Assembly: GCA_001804805.1 (NCBI GenBank)
Contig: MHBH01000076.1
Coordinates: forward strand, 1-64,000
Source of the DNA: Lentisphaerae bacterium GWF2_49_21
GTDB taxonomy: Bacteria > Verrucomicrobiota > Lentisphaeria > Victivallales > GWF2-50-93
Direction of reading: 5' to 3'
DNA length: 64,000 bases
Positions 1 to 9,321 of this stretch are shown here, piece by piece; the stretch's first letter is position 1, and every line of letters starts with the position of its first letter. Both the position numbers and the translations under genes were made by a program. The notes under the pieces are model-generated. The model was not told where the DNA came from, made no database searches, and worked only from the letters and a program-made list of their open reading frames with translations.

Positions 1-70
1 CCTCCCTGGCCAACGCCAAGTTGTTTGAAGAAATAAATCATTGTTCTAATCAAAGTAATTTTAATTTAAA

Positions 71-1480
71 GTGTCAAATCGAAATCAGGACTTGACATGG
101 AGGTTCATAGTGTCTCCTTTTGCGATATTCGCGATTTCACTGGCGAGCGCCATCATAGGTGCGGCAATATGCTGGGCATTCATGAGACTTAAGAGCCAGC
201 ATCTTGTCTCCCAGGCGCAGTCCGACTCCGTCAGGAATATTGTCACCTTGGAGGAAAGACTGAAATCCTTCGAAGGGAATATGAGCTCGCTTAAGACTGA
301 CCTCGAAAAGGCCGACAAGAGAAGGGGAGAGCTTGAGAACGACAAGCTCCAGCTTGAGAAGAATAGTTCCATCCTTGAAACCACCCTGCAGAAGGAACGA
401 CAGCAGACCGAGGAGAAGATCAAGCTTCTGAACGAAGCGAAGGAGAAGCTGACAACCGAATTCAAGAACATAGCCAATGAGATATTCGACGACAAGAGCA
501 AGAAGTTCACCGAGAAGAACAAGGAGGGCCTTGATGCCATGCTCAAGCCTCTCGGCGAGAAGATAAAGGACTTTGAGAAAAAGGTCTCTGATTCATATGG
601 TCAGGAGGCGAAGGAGCGCCATGCGCTCAAAGGCGAGATAGAGAAGCTCTGTCTCCGCAACGACCAGATGAGCGAGGCCGCGGCAAATCTTACAAATGCC
701 CTGAAAGGCGAATCAAAAGTGCAGGGCAACTGGGGGGAGCTTGTTCTTGAAAGGCTCCTTGAGGACTCTGGACTCAAGAAAGGACAGGAATTCGAGGTTC
801 AGGAAAGCCGTACTTCCGAGGAAGGCTGCAGGCTCCGTCCGGATGTGGTCATACATCTTCCACAGAACAAGCATCTTGTCATAGATTCGAAGGTTTCCCT
901 GACAGCGTATGAGCTTTACTGTTCGGCAACTGATGACAAGGAAAAGGAATCAAGGCTCTCCGAACATGCTGCGTCGGTGAGAAAGCACTTGAAGGAGCTC
1001 CATGAGAAGAACTATCAGGATCTTAAGGGGCTCCGGAGTCCGGAATTGGTGATGATGTTCATGCCGATTGAACATGCCTGTGCCGTGGCGATGCAATACG
1101 ACAAAACCCTCTTTTCCGAGGCATTCGAGAAGAACATAATAATAGTGACGCCTATGACGCTCCTTGCCGCACTCAAGATTGTCTTTACGGTCTGGAGATA
1201 TGAGCGCCAGAACCAGAACGCCCTCAGGATAGCCGAGGAAGCAGGGCGTCTATATGACAAGCTGACGGGCTTTGCGATTGATCTGACCGAGATCGGTAGG
1301 AAAATAGATTCCCTGCATAAAACTTACGATGAAGCAAAGGGCAAGTTGTCAGAGGGCAAGGGGAATCTCATATCCAGGGCTGAAAAGCTCAAGGAGCTTG
1401 GCGCAAAAACCAGCAAATCACTTCCTTTGGAGCTGGTCTCCTTGTCTGAAGATGTGATTGACGTAGAAAACGAGAAGTGA
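71..1480 (+). CDS. rmuC: RmuC-family DNA recombination protein
   Basis: RmuC proteins are predicted nuclease-fold proteins that limit recombination at inverted repeats; the mechanism is poorly known. The 469-residue product has one N-terminal membrane helix (about residues 12-36), a long Lys/Glu-rich coiled coil (about 40-150), then the conserved RmuC core with the GNWGEL segment near residue 217 and the RPDVVIHLP/DSKVSL segment near 256-275, the part that resembles a PD-(D/E)XK fold. Length is normal for the family. The start is a GTG with no clear Shine-Dalgarno, so the exact N-terminus is uncertain, but the membrane helix would be lost with a much later start. The next gene follows on the same strand after 67 bases. 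Confidence 0.9.
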   Translation: MSNRNQDLTWRFIVSPFAIFAISLASAIIGAAICWAFMRLKSQHLVSQAQSDSVRNIVTLEERLKSFEGNMSSLKTDLEKADKRRGELENDKLQLEKNSSILETTLQKERQQTEEKIKLLNEAKEKLTTEFKNIANEIFDDKSKKFTEKNKEGLDAMLKPLGEKIKDFEKKVSDSYGQEAKERHALKGEIEKLCLRNDQMSEAAANLTNALKGESKVQGNWGELVLERLLEDSGLKKGQEFEVQESRTSEEGCRLRPDVVIHLPQNKHLVIDSKVSLTAYELYCSATDDKEKESRLSEHAASVRKHLKELHEKNYQDLKGLRSPELVMMFMPIEHACAVAMQYDKTLFSEAFEKNIIIVTPMTLLAALKIVFTVWRYERQNQNALRIAEEAGRLYDKLTGFAIDLTEIGRKIDSLHKTYDEAKGKLSEGKGNLISRAEKLKELGAKTSKSLPLELVSLSEDVIDVENEK

Positions 1481-1547
1481 ATACTATCGGCTTTGCTGGC
1501 CGTATTGTTGCTGCGCACCTCGATGGCATAATGAGAGAACTAATCAT

Positions 1548-2891
1548 ATGGGCAACGGGCTCCAAAAGTTTGTTGACAGGCATTTTTCAGTCATTGTGTA
1601 TGTTTTCGCTTTGGCATTGTACTCGATGCTGCTCTTCAATATCCGATCCTATGGTCTTCTGCCGGAACCGATCGAAGGCACCGATCAGCGTGTGATGCTT
1701 TTTACTGCCGCCGACCTCTATAACATGAAGCTTCCTGAAGGCGTCTACCGTTTTTCTCCGGGGTACACCTGTTTCCTCGCTGTGCTGGTGGCCATTTCCA
1801 GGGGTGATATTGTGATAATGCGCTTTCTGCAGGGAATGCTCTGCGCATTGATTCCTGTAATGATCTACTGGCTCGGATTGCGCCTGAGGATAGGAAGGGA
1901 GAAGGCGCAGCTGGGAGCGCTGATATACTGCTTTTACGGACCGGCAACACTTATAAGCCTTGATTTCCTCAGGGAGGCGCCGCTTGCATTGTGTTTTATC
2001 AGCTATGTGTATTTTCTGATCCGGATGGCGACTTCCAGGAAGACATTTTATTTTGCCATGGCCGGCGCTTTTGCCGCACTCTGTATTCTTGGCAGGGAGA
2101 ATTTTATTCCGATAATATGTCTTCCTGTATTGTTTTTCCTCCTGAGGAAATTCAGGACGAGGATTAAGATGAAGCAGATCCTGGCGTATCTGCTGACGCT
2201 TGCAGTGCTCATTTCGCCGATTCTAACCTATAACCTTGTAAGGTTCGGCAGTCCAACAATCATCCCCGGAAACCTGAAAAACGTTCTCAGCTTCTATTAT
2301 GGTGAAAGAGTCAAACAGGACAACACCTTTGCAGTCCAGGTTGTAGTCAAGAACATCCCCTTGCAGATAAAGAAGTTTTGTTCCTCATACGAGATCCCGA
2401 ACAGCCTTTCTTTCTATTCTCATAGGGACGTGATTGATTTTCTGTGGATCTTCATAGTCCCCTTCAATCTTCTTCTGGCTTTTTCGATAGCGGCGGTCTG
2501 GTTGTATAGGCGGAATAAAGGGATTCTCTTAGTCGGGTTCTTCATACTCGCTTACCTCATGACCATGATTTATTTCGAGATGTTCTACAGGTTCAGGATT
2601 CCCTGTGTGCCTCTTTTGTGTGTCCTTGCCGGAGCCTCTTTGGGATTTGTTCTCAGGAATGGGAAATCCAGGCTGATCATCCCGGCCGCAATATTCATAA
2701 TCCTGTTCTTTATCCTCACATATTCGAATCCTGACAGCCATCGCTCAGCACAGGAAAAAGTCGCCACGGCGCATGTCATCATCCAGGCGAAGCAGTTCGG
2801 GAAAGCCGGGAAATATATTCAGAAGCTAGAGAAGGATGGGATTGATACAAGACAACTCAAGGCGATCCTTGCCGAAGCTTCAAGCCAATAA
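1548..2891 (+). CDS. GT-C family membrane glycosyltransferase (GT39/ArnT-like)
   Basis: Polytopic membrane protein of 447 residues with about 9-11 hydrophobic segments. The first extracytoplasmic loop has an acidic stretch (EGTDQ near residue 43) followed by an SPGY segment, the arrangement seen in lipid-phosphate-sugar-dependent glycosyltransferases of the GT-C fold (PMT/ArnT/GT39), where an acidic loop residue is catalytic. The C-terminal 50 residues after the last membrane segment are soluble and helical, resembling half a TPR. Likely role: transfer of a sugar from a polyprenyl carrier onto a protein or envelope glycan; acceptor unknown. The family assignment is by overall pattern, not alignment. 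The ribosome-binding site is weak. Confidence 0.7.
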   Translation: MGNGLQKFVDRHFSVIVYVFALALYSMLLFNIRSYGLLPEPIEGTDQRVMLFTAADLYNMKLPEGVYRFSPGYTCFLAVLVAISRGDIVIMRFLQGMLCALIPVMIYWLGLRLRIGREKAQLGALIYCFYGPATLISLDFLREAPLALCFISYVYFLIRMATSRKTFYFAMAGAFAALCILGRENFIPIICLPVLFFLLRKFRTRIKMKQILAYLLTLAVLISPILTYNLVRFGSPTIIPGNLKNVLSFYYGERVKQDNTFAVQVVVKNIPLQIKKFCSSYEIPNSLSFYSHRDVIDFLWIFIVPFNLLLAFSIAAVWLYRRNKGILLVGFFILAYLMTMIYFEMFYRFRIPCVPLLCVLAGASLGFVLRNGKSRLIIPAAIFIILFFILTYSNPDSHRSAQEKVATAHVIIQAKQFGKAGKYIQKLEKDGIDTRQLKAILAEASSQ

Positions 2892-3117
2892 AATTCTTCT
2901 GCCTGATGAAGCGGTAATACGATGGTTTAAAGAAGTGAGGGAGCAGGGAATGACTCCGCAACTATTAAATTTAAAGCTTTGCAGCTTTGATGCTTATTTG
3001 TTCAGAGGTTGACCCATGCATCCCTCGTCCCTATATTACAAAATCTTCCATGATAATGCAAGCGTTGTAAGCAAAAATTGCATTAATATTTCTTCCTTCT
3101 CCATTTTTCCCCCTTTT

Positions 3118-3166
3118 CTGACACCTGACACCTGACACCTGACACCTGACACCTGACACCTGACAC
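3118..3166. repeat. Heptamer tandem repeat CTGACAC x7
   Basis: Seven perfect head-to-tail copies of CTGACAC, ending 8 bases from the 3' end of the minus-strand permease gene. It lies between two convergent genes in a 283-bp gap that holds nothing else recognisable. It belongs to a class of word-like simple repeats found next to stop codons throughout this window. Confidence 0.95.
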
Positions 3167-3174
3167 CTTCTTTA

Positions 3175-4299
3175 TTATCCCAGCCTTTTCCTGAACATCC
3201 AGGTTGCGAAGGGGAGGGTGGCCGCGGAGATGAAGATCATCGGATAGATGTTTTCAACCACGTCGGAGAAGGGCATGTCCTTGAGGAATATCCCCTTGAC
3301 TATGACTAGGAAATGCTTGAGTGGATTTATCACGACCAGCTGTTGCAGCCATTGTGGCATGTTCTCGACGGGAGTCATAAAACCAGAGAGCAGGAAGCAG
3401 GGCATGATGAACACGAAGATTCCGAGGAACGCCTGCTGCTGGGTCTTCGCCATCGATGAGATGAAAAGACCGAATGCGATGATGGACAGCAGATAGAACG
3501 GAATGCTGAAATACAGGTAGAAGAACGAACCTCTGAACGGTATCTGGAAGACTATCATTGCAATAACAAGGATGAATGTCCCTTCGAGGAGTCCTATTAT
3601 CATGGAAGGCGCGGTCTTGCCGATCAATATTTCCCATTGGGTCAGCGGTGAGACGAGAAGCTGTTCGAATGTCCCGAGCTCGCGTTCCCTGGCGACAGAC
3701 AGCCCGGTGATGACGATGACTTCTATTGCCATAATCGTACCGATGAGGCTTGGTACCGTGAACCAGCAGTAGATCTTGTTCGGATTGAACCATGTTCTTA
3801 TCATGATTTCCGGTCGTATCACATGTTTGGACGTGGATTCGAAGAGCTGGATATTGTAGCGCCCGATTATCTGCGAGAGATAACCGAGTGTTATCTGTGA
3901 GGAATTGGTCCTGCGTCCGTCGAGGATCACCTGGACTGTGGAGCCTTTCCCGGAGGAGACATCTTGCGATAAATTCTGAGGGAAGCAGATTACCAGCATT
4001 GCCTTCTGCGTATCAATTATATTCTTTATTTCACTGCGCCCCCTGAGATAATGGTATTTCGTGAAGAAGGTGGAGCCCTGGATGCGCTGGGCCACCTCCC
4101 TTGCGACCGGGCCGTTGTCCTCGTCCAGGATCCCGATCGACACGTTCTTTACATCGAGTGTTGCCGCGTATCCGAAGATTATCAGCTCCACTACTGGTGG
4201 AAATATAAGGAGGAAACGGGTCTTTTTGTCGCGCCAGACGGCATGGAATTCCTTGACCATCAGCGCCAAAATCCTTATTATTCCAGTTGAATGGCTCAT
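3175..4299 (-). CDS. ybhR: ABC-2 type transporter permease (YbhR-like)
   Basis: 374-residue permease of the ABC-2 family: one N-terminal membrane helix, a large extracytoplasmic domain (about residues 45-175), then five membrane helices with the typical ERELGTFEQLL-VSPL segment near residue 220. The open frame extends further upstream, but the start chosen at 4299 gives MSHSTGI and overlaps the stop of the preceding permease gene by ATGA, the same coupling seen elsewhere in this operon. It is the last gene of the cecR-ybhGFSR-like operon and should pair with the adjacent permease to form the membrane pore of a drug-exporting ABC system energised by the double ATPase upstream. Confidence 0.88.
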   Translation of the reverse strand: MSHSTGIIRILALMVKEFHAVWRDKKTRFLLIFPPVVELIIFGYAATLDVKNVSIGILDEDNGPVAREVAQRIQGSTFFTKYHYLRGRSEIKNIIDTQKAMLVICFPQNLSQDVSSGKGSTVQVILDGRRTNSSQITLGYLSQIIGRYNIQLFESTSKHVIRPEIMIRTWFNPNKIYCWFTVPSLIGTIMAIEVIVITGLSVARERELGTFEQLLVSPLTQWEILIGKTAPSMIIGLLEGTFILVIAMIVFQIPFRGSFFYLYFSIPFYLLSIIAFGLFISSMAKTQQQAFLGIFVFIMPCFLLSGFMTPVENMPQWLQQLVVINPLKHFLVIVKGIFLKDMPFSDVVENIYPMIFISAATLPFATWMFRKRLG

Positions 4300-5453
4300 G
4301 ATGCCTCCAGACGTTTCGGGCTCTTCATGATAGTTATTGTGAAGAGCAGTATGAATATGAGCATCATTATTCCTGTTGCAGGTAGCAGCACAGGCCATAC
4401 GTCGCCGGCAAGGAAGACCGTCTGCAGCGACGGCACGAAATAACTTGCAGGCACTACCCAGGTTATCGCCCTTAGGATTGCGGGCATGCTGTCGATCTCG
4501 AAGATGAAACCTGACAGAAGTGTAGTTGGCAGGAATGCCGACACGAGGGAGGCCTGTGCCGCGACAAACTGGTTCTTTGAGAGGGTTGATATGAGGAGGC
4601 CTCCCGCCAGCGACACCAGCAGGAATGCCGATGAAATAATGCATAGCGCGAATACCGAACCCCTGAACGGCATCCCGAACAGTACCATGCATATTGCAAC
4701 GGAGAAGAGCATCGAGACCATTCCAAGAATGAAATACGGTACGATCTTGCTGATTATGATCTCCCTGATCTTCACAGGAGTGACCATGAGCGATTCCATC
4801 GTGCCGCGTTCCCATTCGCGAGCCACGACAAGGGCGGTCAGGAGCGTTCCTATGATTGCAATGATGATCGTTATGCAGCCGGGAAGGATCGTATTGCGGC
4901 TGGAGAGCTCCGGATTGAACCAGAAACGTGGTTCAACATCCAGCAATGGGCTTGTCCTGGTGGCGTTCTCATAGCCGTTGGCGATAAGCCAGGTCAGGAA
5001 TACCCCGCTTGCATAGTTCTCCACGAATGTTGCGCTGTTTGGCTCGCTCCCGTCGGATAACACCTGCAGTTTCGGGCTGACTTCCCCCTTCCTGAGATTT
5101 TCAGTGAAGTCCTGCGGGATCACGATGACTCCGCGTATATGTCCGGATATGAGCTCGTTCTCGAAATATTTCCTGCTGTGCCCCAGTCTGGCATCGAAGT
5201 AGCTCGTGTTCGCGAATGCATATGCAAGACTGCGTGCATCGTTGCTGAGATCTTCCATGACCACTCCGATCTTTAAATTGTTCGTGTCCAGGGAAAGCCC
5301 GTATCCGAACAGGAAAAGCATGATGAATGGAAGCGCGAACGCGATCAGCAGGCTGCTCGGATCCCTGATGATCTGGTGGGACTCCTTTATCATAAGGGCG
5401 CGTGTCCGGATCCAGGAGGAACCATTGCTTTTCCCTTTTTGTGTTACCTTCAT
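4296..5453 (-). CDS. ybhS: ABC-2 type transporter permease (YbhS-like)
   Basis: 385-residue ABC-2 permease, paralogous to the downstream permease: N-terminal membrane helix, extracytoplasmic domain, five C-terminal helices and the conserved EWERGTMESLMVTPV segment. It overlaps the next gene by 4 bases (ATGA) and sits 45 bases after the ATPase gene; that short gap contains a TTGGATATTGGATATTC word-repeat. In Escherichia coli YbhS and YbhR form the pore of the YbhFSR exporter; here the same gene order supports the same role, with substrate unknown. Confidence 0.88.
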   Translation of the reverse strand: MKVTQKGKSNGSSWIRTRALMIKESHQIIRDPSSLLIAFALPFIMLFLFGYGLSLDTNNLKIGVVMEDLSNDARSLAYAFANTSYFDARLGHSRKYFENELISGHIRGVIVIPQDFTENLRKGEVSPKLQVLSDGSEPNSATFVENYASGVFLTWLIANGYENATRTSPLLDVEPRFWFNPELSSRNTILPGCITIIIAIIGTLLTALVVAREWERGTMESLMVTPVKIREIIISKIVPYFILGMVSMLFSVAICMVLFGMPFRGSVFALCIISSAFLLVSLAGGLLISTLSKNQFVAAQASLVSAFLPTTLLSGFIFEIDSMPAILRAITWVVPASYFVPSLQTVFLAGDVWPVLLPATGIMMLIFILLFTITIMKSPKRLEAS

Positions 5454-5468
5454 CCTTGGACATTCCTT

Positions 5469-5492
5469 GTTGGATATTGGATATTCAATTCT
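5469..5492. repeat. TTGGATATTGGATATTC word-repeat
   Basis: Short direct word-repeat between ybhF and ybhS, close to the stop codon of ybhF. Related copies, one of them inverted, occur at 7283-7409 at the 3' end of the HlyD-like gene. It has no coding potential and is read as a dispersed intergenic repeat. Confidence 0.75.
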
Positions 5493-5498
5493 TACACT

Positions 5499-7250
5499 CT
5501 ATTCCCGGGCAGGAATGCCCGAGTTGCCTGGTCCCGTTTTCTTTATCAATTCCACAAATGCATCCTCCAGCGTCGGTTCGGGGATTTCAACCGAACGCAC
5601 CTTGTCCTTTAGCATGTCCGGTGAACCTGATGCAATCATCCTTCCCTGATGGATCAAACCGATCTCGTCGCAGTATTCGGCCTCCTCCATGAAATGGGTG
5701 GTCACGACAACAGTCACACCTTTTTCAACCATCGCGTTCATGTGGTTCCAGAACTCACGCCGTGTCAGGGGATCGACTCCGGAAGTAGGTTCGTCAAGGA
5801 AAAGGACCACGGGATTGTGCATGATGGAGCAGGAGAGGGCCAGCCTCTGCTTGAAGCCCAGTGGGAGTTCTCCGGCCGTTGAGTCAATGTACTGCGCCAG
5901 ATCGAACATGTCGACAAGCTGTCCGATCGTCTTCCGCTTGCCGCTTCCGTAGAGCCCGTAGACTCCTGCGAAGAAATCCATGTTCTGCGCCACGCTCAGG
6001 TTGCTGTAGAGGGAGAATTTCTGGGCCATGTAGCCTATGCAGGAACGGGCTCTGCCGGGAGCATTTTCAAGGTCGATGCCGTTGACAGCCGCCCTGCCTG
6101 CGGTCGGTTTCAGAAGCCCGCACATCATTTTGAATGTGGTTGACTTGCCGGCCCCGTTCGGCCCGAGCAGTCCGAATATCCTTCCTGGAGGGATTGAGAA
6201 CGAGATGTCGTCAGCGGCCTTGAAATCCCCGAAGCATTTTGTAAGCCCTTCGGCCTGCACCGCCGTCCTGCTGTCGGCATGTACCGGTCTTATCATGGAT
6301 GCGACGCCTGATTCCTTGTGTGCATGCCGGTGCTGGAGGAGATCCACAAAGGCATCCTCGAATCTTGGTTCAGCGGGAACTGCAGCCAGCTTCCTGCCCG
6401 GGATCAGAGATTCTATCAGCGAGCTGTCGGCGCCGGATTTCAAAACGAGCCTGACGCTTCCGCCCTGGATGACTCCATCCCTGACCGAATCGTTTTTCAT
6501 TGCCGAATCAAGAATGGATCTGCGCCCGGAAGCTGATTCCTTGACAAGAAAGGAGCGTCCTTTCATGCTTGCAGTCAGCTTTTTCGGAATGCCGGAATAA
6601 AGGATTTTCCCCTCGCTGAGAAGAATGATTTCGTCGCATCTCTCCGCCTCATCGAGATATGCAGTGCTCCATACGACACCTGTTTCCTGGCCCGCGAGCT
6701 CGCGGACGATCTTCCACAGTTCACGTCTTGAGACCGGATCTACGCCGACGCTGGGTTCGTCGAGCAGCAGGAGCTTCGGACGCCTGATCAGCGCGCACAT
6801 CAGCCCAAGTTTCTGTTTCATGCCACCGGAAAGTGCACCTGCAAGGCGTTTCTGGAACCGTTTGAGGTCCGTAAAGTCGAGCAGGCGGTTGAAAACTCCG
6901 GACCTTTCGTCCTGCGAAACTCCCTGCAGGTCGGCATACAGGTTCAGGTTCTCGATGACGGTCAGATCCTCGTATAGGCCGAAACGCTGCGGCATGTAGC
7001 CGGCGATCTCATGTATCTCCTCTGGATTATTCACGACATCGAACCCGCAGACAGTCAGTGTTCCCGAACTTGGAATCATGAGCCCGGCAATAAGGCGCAT
7101 CAATGTCGTCTTGCCTGAACCGTCCGGACCCGCCAGGCCGGTTATGCAGCCGGGCTTTATGTCAACGCTTATTGAATCGAGGGCAGGGGATTTGCCTCCG
7201 GTAAAGACCTTGGAGACGTTGCTTATCTGGACAAGCGGAAGTTCATTCAT
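5499..7250 (-). CDS. ybhF: Double ABC ATPase (YbhF-like)
   Basis: 583-residue protein with two ATPase domains in tandem. Domain 1: Walker A GPDGSGKTT near residue 40, signature LSGGMKQ, Walker B LLLLDEPSVGVDP. Domain 2: Walker A GPNGAGKST near residue 364 and Walker B LFLDEPTSGVDP, but the signature is LPLGFKQ rather than LSGGQ, suggesting functionally unequal ATP sites. An ATG 12 bases upstream is also in frame; the start at 7250 is preferred because GGAG lies 6 bases before it and nothing comparable precedes the earlier ATG. As in Escherichia coli YbhF it would power the two downstream permeases. Preceded by the HlyD-like gene across a repeat-filled gap of about 150 bases. Confidence 0.9.
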   Translation of the reverse strand: MNELPLVQISNVSKVFTGGKSPALDSISVDIKPGCITGLAGPDGSGKTTLMRLIAGLMIPSSGTLTVCGFDVVNNPEEIHEIAGYMPQRFGLYEDLTVIENLNLYADLQGVSQDERSGVFNRLLDFTDLKRFQKRLAGALSGGMKQKLGLMCALIRRPKLLLLDEPSVGVDPVSRRELWKIVRELAGQETGVVWSTAYLDEAERCDEIILLSEGKILYSGIPKKLTASMKGRSFLVKESASGRRSILDSAMKNDSVRDGVIQGGSVRLVLKSGADSSLIESLIPGRKLAAVPAEPRFEDAFVDLLQHRHAHKESGVASMIRPVHADSRTAVQAEGLTKCFGDFKAADDISFSIPPGRIFGLLGPNGAGKSTTFKMMCGLLKPTAGRAAVNGIDLENAPGRARSCIGYMAQKFSLYSNLSVAQNMDFFAGVYGLYGSGKRKTIGQLVDMFDLAQYIDSTAGELPLGFKQRLALSCSIMHNPVVLFLDEPTSGVDPLTRREFWNHMNAMVEKGVTVVVTTHFMEEAEYCDEIGLIHQGRMIASGSPDMLKDKVRSVEIPEPTLEDAFVELIKKTGPGNSGIPARE

Positions 7251-7282
7251 CTGTGGCTCCATGCAACGGAATTTTCAAATCA

Positions 7283-7409
7283 AATGATAATAGAATGTCC
7301 AATATCGAACAAGGAATATTGAATGATGAAGTTGAATTAAAAATAAAATATCTTGGAATTCATTGGTTATTGGAAATTCCTTGTTGGACATTGGATATTC
7401 AATCTATTG
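7283..7409. repeat. Inverted pair of TTGGACATTGGATATTC word-repeats
   Basis: The left part carries GTCCAATATCGAACAAGGAAT, whose inverse (ATTCCTTGTTGGACATTGGAT) recurs about 85 bases to the right, giving an imperfect inverted repeat that fills the ybhG-ybhF gap and runs up to the ybhG stop codon. The same word family occurs at 5469-5492. It looks like a non-coding composite repeat element. Confidence 0.7.
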
Positions 7410-8402
7410 TTTTTTCTTCTCCAGTTTCACGGTGATGGGCATTCCCTGGAGGAGGTTCCTGTCGGGATTGTCGGCGATGATGCGCAGGCGATATACGAGG
7501 GACGACCTGAGTTCCGGAGTTTCCACCGATTTCGGAGTGAACTCCGCCTCAGGGGAGATGAAGCCTATATGTCCGTCATATGGCTTGTCGGGAGCTGAAT
7601 CAGTGAATATTTTAGCAGGCATGCCGTAATGGATTCTTCCGAGATCCGGTTCATTGACGTATGCACGGATCCATACCGGAGATGTCAGCGAAATCGTATA
7701 TACTGTCTGGCCGGCGGCTACAATTGCGCCTGGCTCCATGACCCGGGTGAGGATTATCCCTTCGGAAGGCGACTTTATCTCGGTGTCGTCAAGGCTTGTC
7801 CTCGTCTGTTCCAAGCGGGCCTCTGCAGCATTGAGTGTCGCCTTGGCGGCCGTTATCTCCTCTTCGCGGTACCCCTTTGACACGAGGTTGAGGTATTCGG
7901 TGGCGGCGGAAAGGGCGGCTTTCGTCTCGTTCCAGCGGGACCAGGTCTCGTCATAGGACTGCTTTGAGATCACGTTCTTTTCAAACAGCGCCTTTGCCCT
8001 TTCCATATTCTTCTCCTGCAGTTCAAACGATGCCTTCCTTTCCGCGACATTCGCCTTCTCCTTTGCTATTTCCTCGTCGCGGAATCCGGCCTGCAGCCTG
8101 GCAAGCTGCGCAGCTGACTCATCGACCTGGGCCTTGTAGAGGTTGAAGGAATCCTGATATGGCTTCTTGTCGAGGACTGCAATCACATCCCCCGGTTTGA
8201 CTTTGTCGCCTTCCTCGAATAGCATTTTTTCGATCCTGCCGTTGACACGGAATCCGAGGTTGACCTGGCGTATGTCCACATTCCCATAGAGTGTCATTCC
8301 GCCGTTTTTCCTGGCGCTGTATTTCATCCAGAGGTGGATTGACAGCCATGCGGCTATAACGACCACCAATGTGAGCAGGACGGGTTTGATTATCTTTTTC
8401 AT
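7404..8402 (-). CDS. ybhG: HlyD-family membrane fusion protein (YbhG-like)
   Basis: 332-residue periplasmic adaptor: one N-terminal signal anchor (about residues 7-25), first half of a biotinyl-lipoyl domain (GFRVNGRIEKMLFEEGD), a long alpha-helical hairpin (about 90-200), second lipoyl half (SPSEGIILTRVMEPGAIV) and a beta-barrel domain. The adaptor would link the ABC-2 exporter to an outer-membrane channel. The start codon overlaps the stop of the TetR gene (ATGA), so the two are translationally coupled. Position in the cecR-ybhGFSR order and domain content both match YbhG. Confidence 0.9.
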   Translation of the reverse strand: MKKIIKPVLLTLVVVIAAWLSIHLWMKYSARKNGGMTLYGNVDIRQVNLGFRVNGRIEKMLFEEGDKVKPGDVIAVLDKKPYQDSFNLYKAQVDESAAQLARLQAGFRDEEIAKEKANVAERKASFELQEKNMERAKALFEKNVISKQSYDETWSRWNETKAALSAATEYLNLVSKGYREEEITAAKATLNAAEARLEQTRTSLDDTEIKSPSEGIILTRVMEPGAIVAAGQTVYTISLTSPVWIRAYVNEPDLGRIHYGMPAKIFTDSAPDKPYDGHIGFISPEAEFTPKSVETPELRSSLVYRLRIIADNPDRNLLQGMPITVKLEKKKQ

Positions 8403-9061
8403 CTGAAGATTGCCCTTACATGCTGTTTCATTGTCTTTTGGAGCAGTTCCGCGTCCGCCTCTGTGAATTTTACCTGTCCGAGACGCCTGAGGATGAGCGC
8501 CCGACCCGCGAGGAATATCATGACGTGCCCAAGAAGGGCATGTGCATTTACAATGGCCTCCCTGGAATTGGGATGGATCTTCAGCAGTCTTGCGATTATG
8601 GCTGTGACCACGCTGTGCTCCTCCTTCAGCAGGTCGTCGTAGAATATCGAGAAGGCTTTTGTCGGCTGGAGCTGCTCCTGGAACATTATGCGTGCGACAT
8701 GCGGGGTTTCATCGCTTGTGACAAGCCCGACATAGTTCGACATGAGTTCCTCGAGCATCCGGACAAGCTCTTTCCTTGATGGATTTCCAGAGTCGAGCTT
8801 TTCCTTGACCTCCATGATTTTAGGGAATATCTTCCTCCTCCCGAAATCAACAATGCTTCTGATCACTGCGTGGTAAAGTCCTTCCTTGCCTCCAAAATAG
8901 TATGGTATTGCGGCGAGGTTCACCTTTGCTTCCGAAGCAAGCATCCTTGTGGATGCCCCTTCATATCCGTATACTGCGAATATCGCAATTCCAGCCCTGA
9001 TCAGGCGCTCCCTGGCATCATCCGCGGAAAGATTTTCCGCCTTGCTGCTGTTCTTCTTCAT
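8399..9061 (-). CDS. cecR: TetR-family regulator with CecR-type C-terminal domain
   Basis: About 220 residues: N-terminal TetR helix-turn-helix (roughly residues 18-62, TRMLASEAKVNLAAIPYYFGGK) and an all-helical ligand domain of the CecR (YbiH, DUF1956) type. An ATG two codons upstream (9067) touches the GGAGG directly; the ATG at 9061 has GGAGG at a 6-base spacing and is preferred. In Escherichia coli CecR represses ybhG-ybhFSR and its own gene in response to antibiotics such as cefoperazone. Here the regulator is the first gene of the same operon and a palindrome sits inside the promoter, so autorepression is likely. Confidence 0.9.
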   Translation of the reverse strand: MKKNSSKAENLSADDARERLIRAGIAIFAVYGYEGASTRMLASEAKVNLAAIPYYFGGKEGLYHAVIRSIVDFGRRKIFPKIMEVKEKLDSGNPSRKELVRMLEELMSNYVGLVTSDETPHVARIMFQEQLQPTKAFSIFYDDLLKEEHSVVTAIIARLLKIHPNSREAIVNAHALLGHVMIFLAGRALILRRLGQVKFTEADAELLQKTMKQHVRAIFR

Positions 9062-9092
9062 AAGCATCCTCCAGTGTGTTCAATCTAAGGGG

Positions 9093-9120
9093 AATATAGC
9101 TAATCGTTAGAATAAGTCAA
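9093..9120 (-). promoter_or_regulatory. Promoter and TetR-type operator of the cecR-ybhGFSR-like operon
   Basis: Read on the minus strand: TTGACT (9120-9115), a 16-base spacer, TATATT (9098-9093). The spacer contains the inverted repeat CTAACGATTAG (9110-9100), so a bound TetR dimer would cover the promoter. The transcript would begin about 20-25 bases before the cecR start. Confidence 0.65.
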
Positions 9121-9321
9121 TCGAATGAACTATATAAACCATGAAATACGATGCTGATTCCGGGAAATAGGTTATTTATGCGAAATATTTTACGGAAACC
9201 AGAATTCCCGTTCAATTTGCCTTGACACCCTCAATTATTTGTATTATCGTTCGCATGTTATGAAAATCAGATTATCTGTCATAATTCAATCATCATATTT
9301 TCACCATATGGAGGTGGGGCA

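Noticed and set aside
3118-3166. CRISPR-like array
   Set aside because: Seven-base units without spacers; a simple tandem repeat.
3175-4815. Long open frame of 546 codons as one permease gene
   Set aside because: The N-terminal third overlaps the upstream permease gene on the same strand in another frame and has no membrane or family character; the 4299 start gives a canonical ABC-2 permease and an ATGA overlap.
9222-9247. Promoter TTGACA/TATTAT for the giant protein gene
   Set aside because: Spacer is only 14 bases; too short to claim, though a promoter must be nearby.
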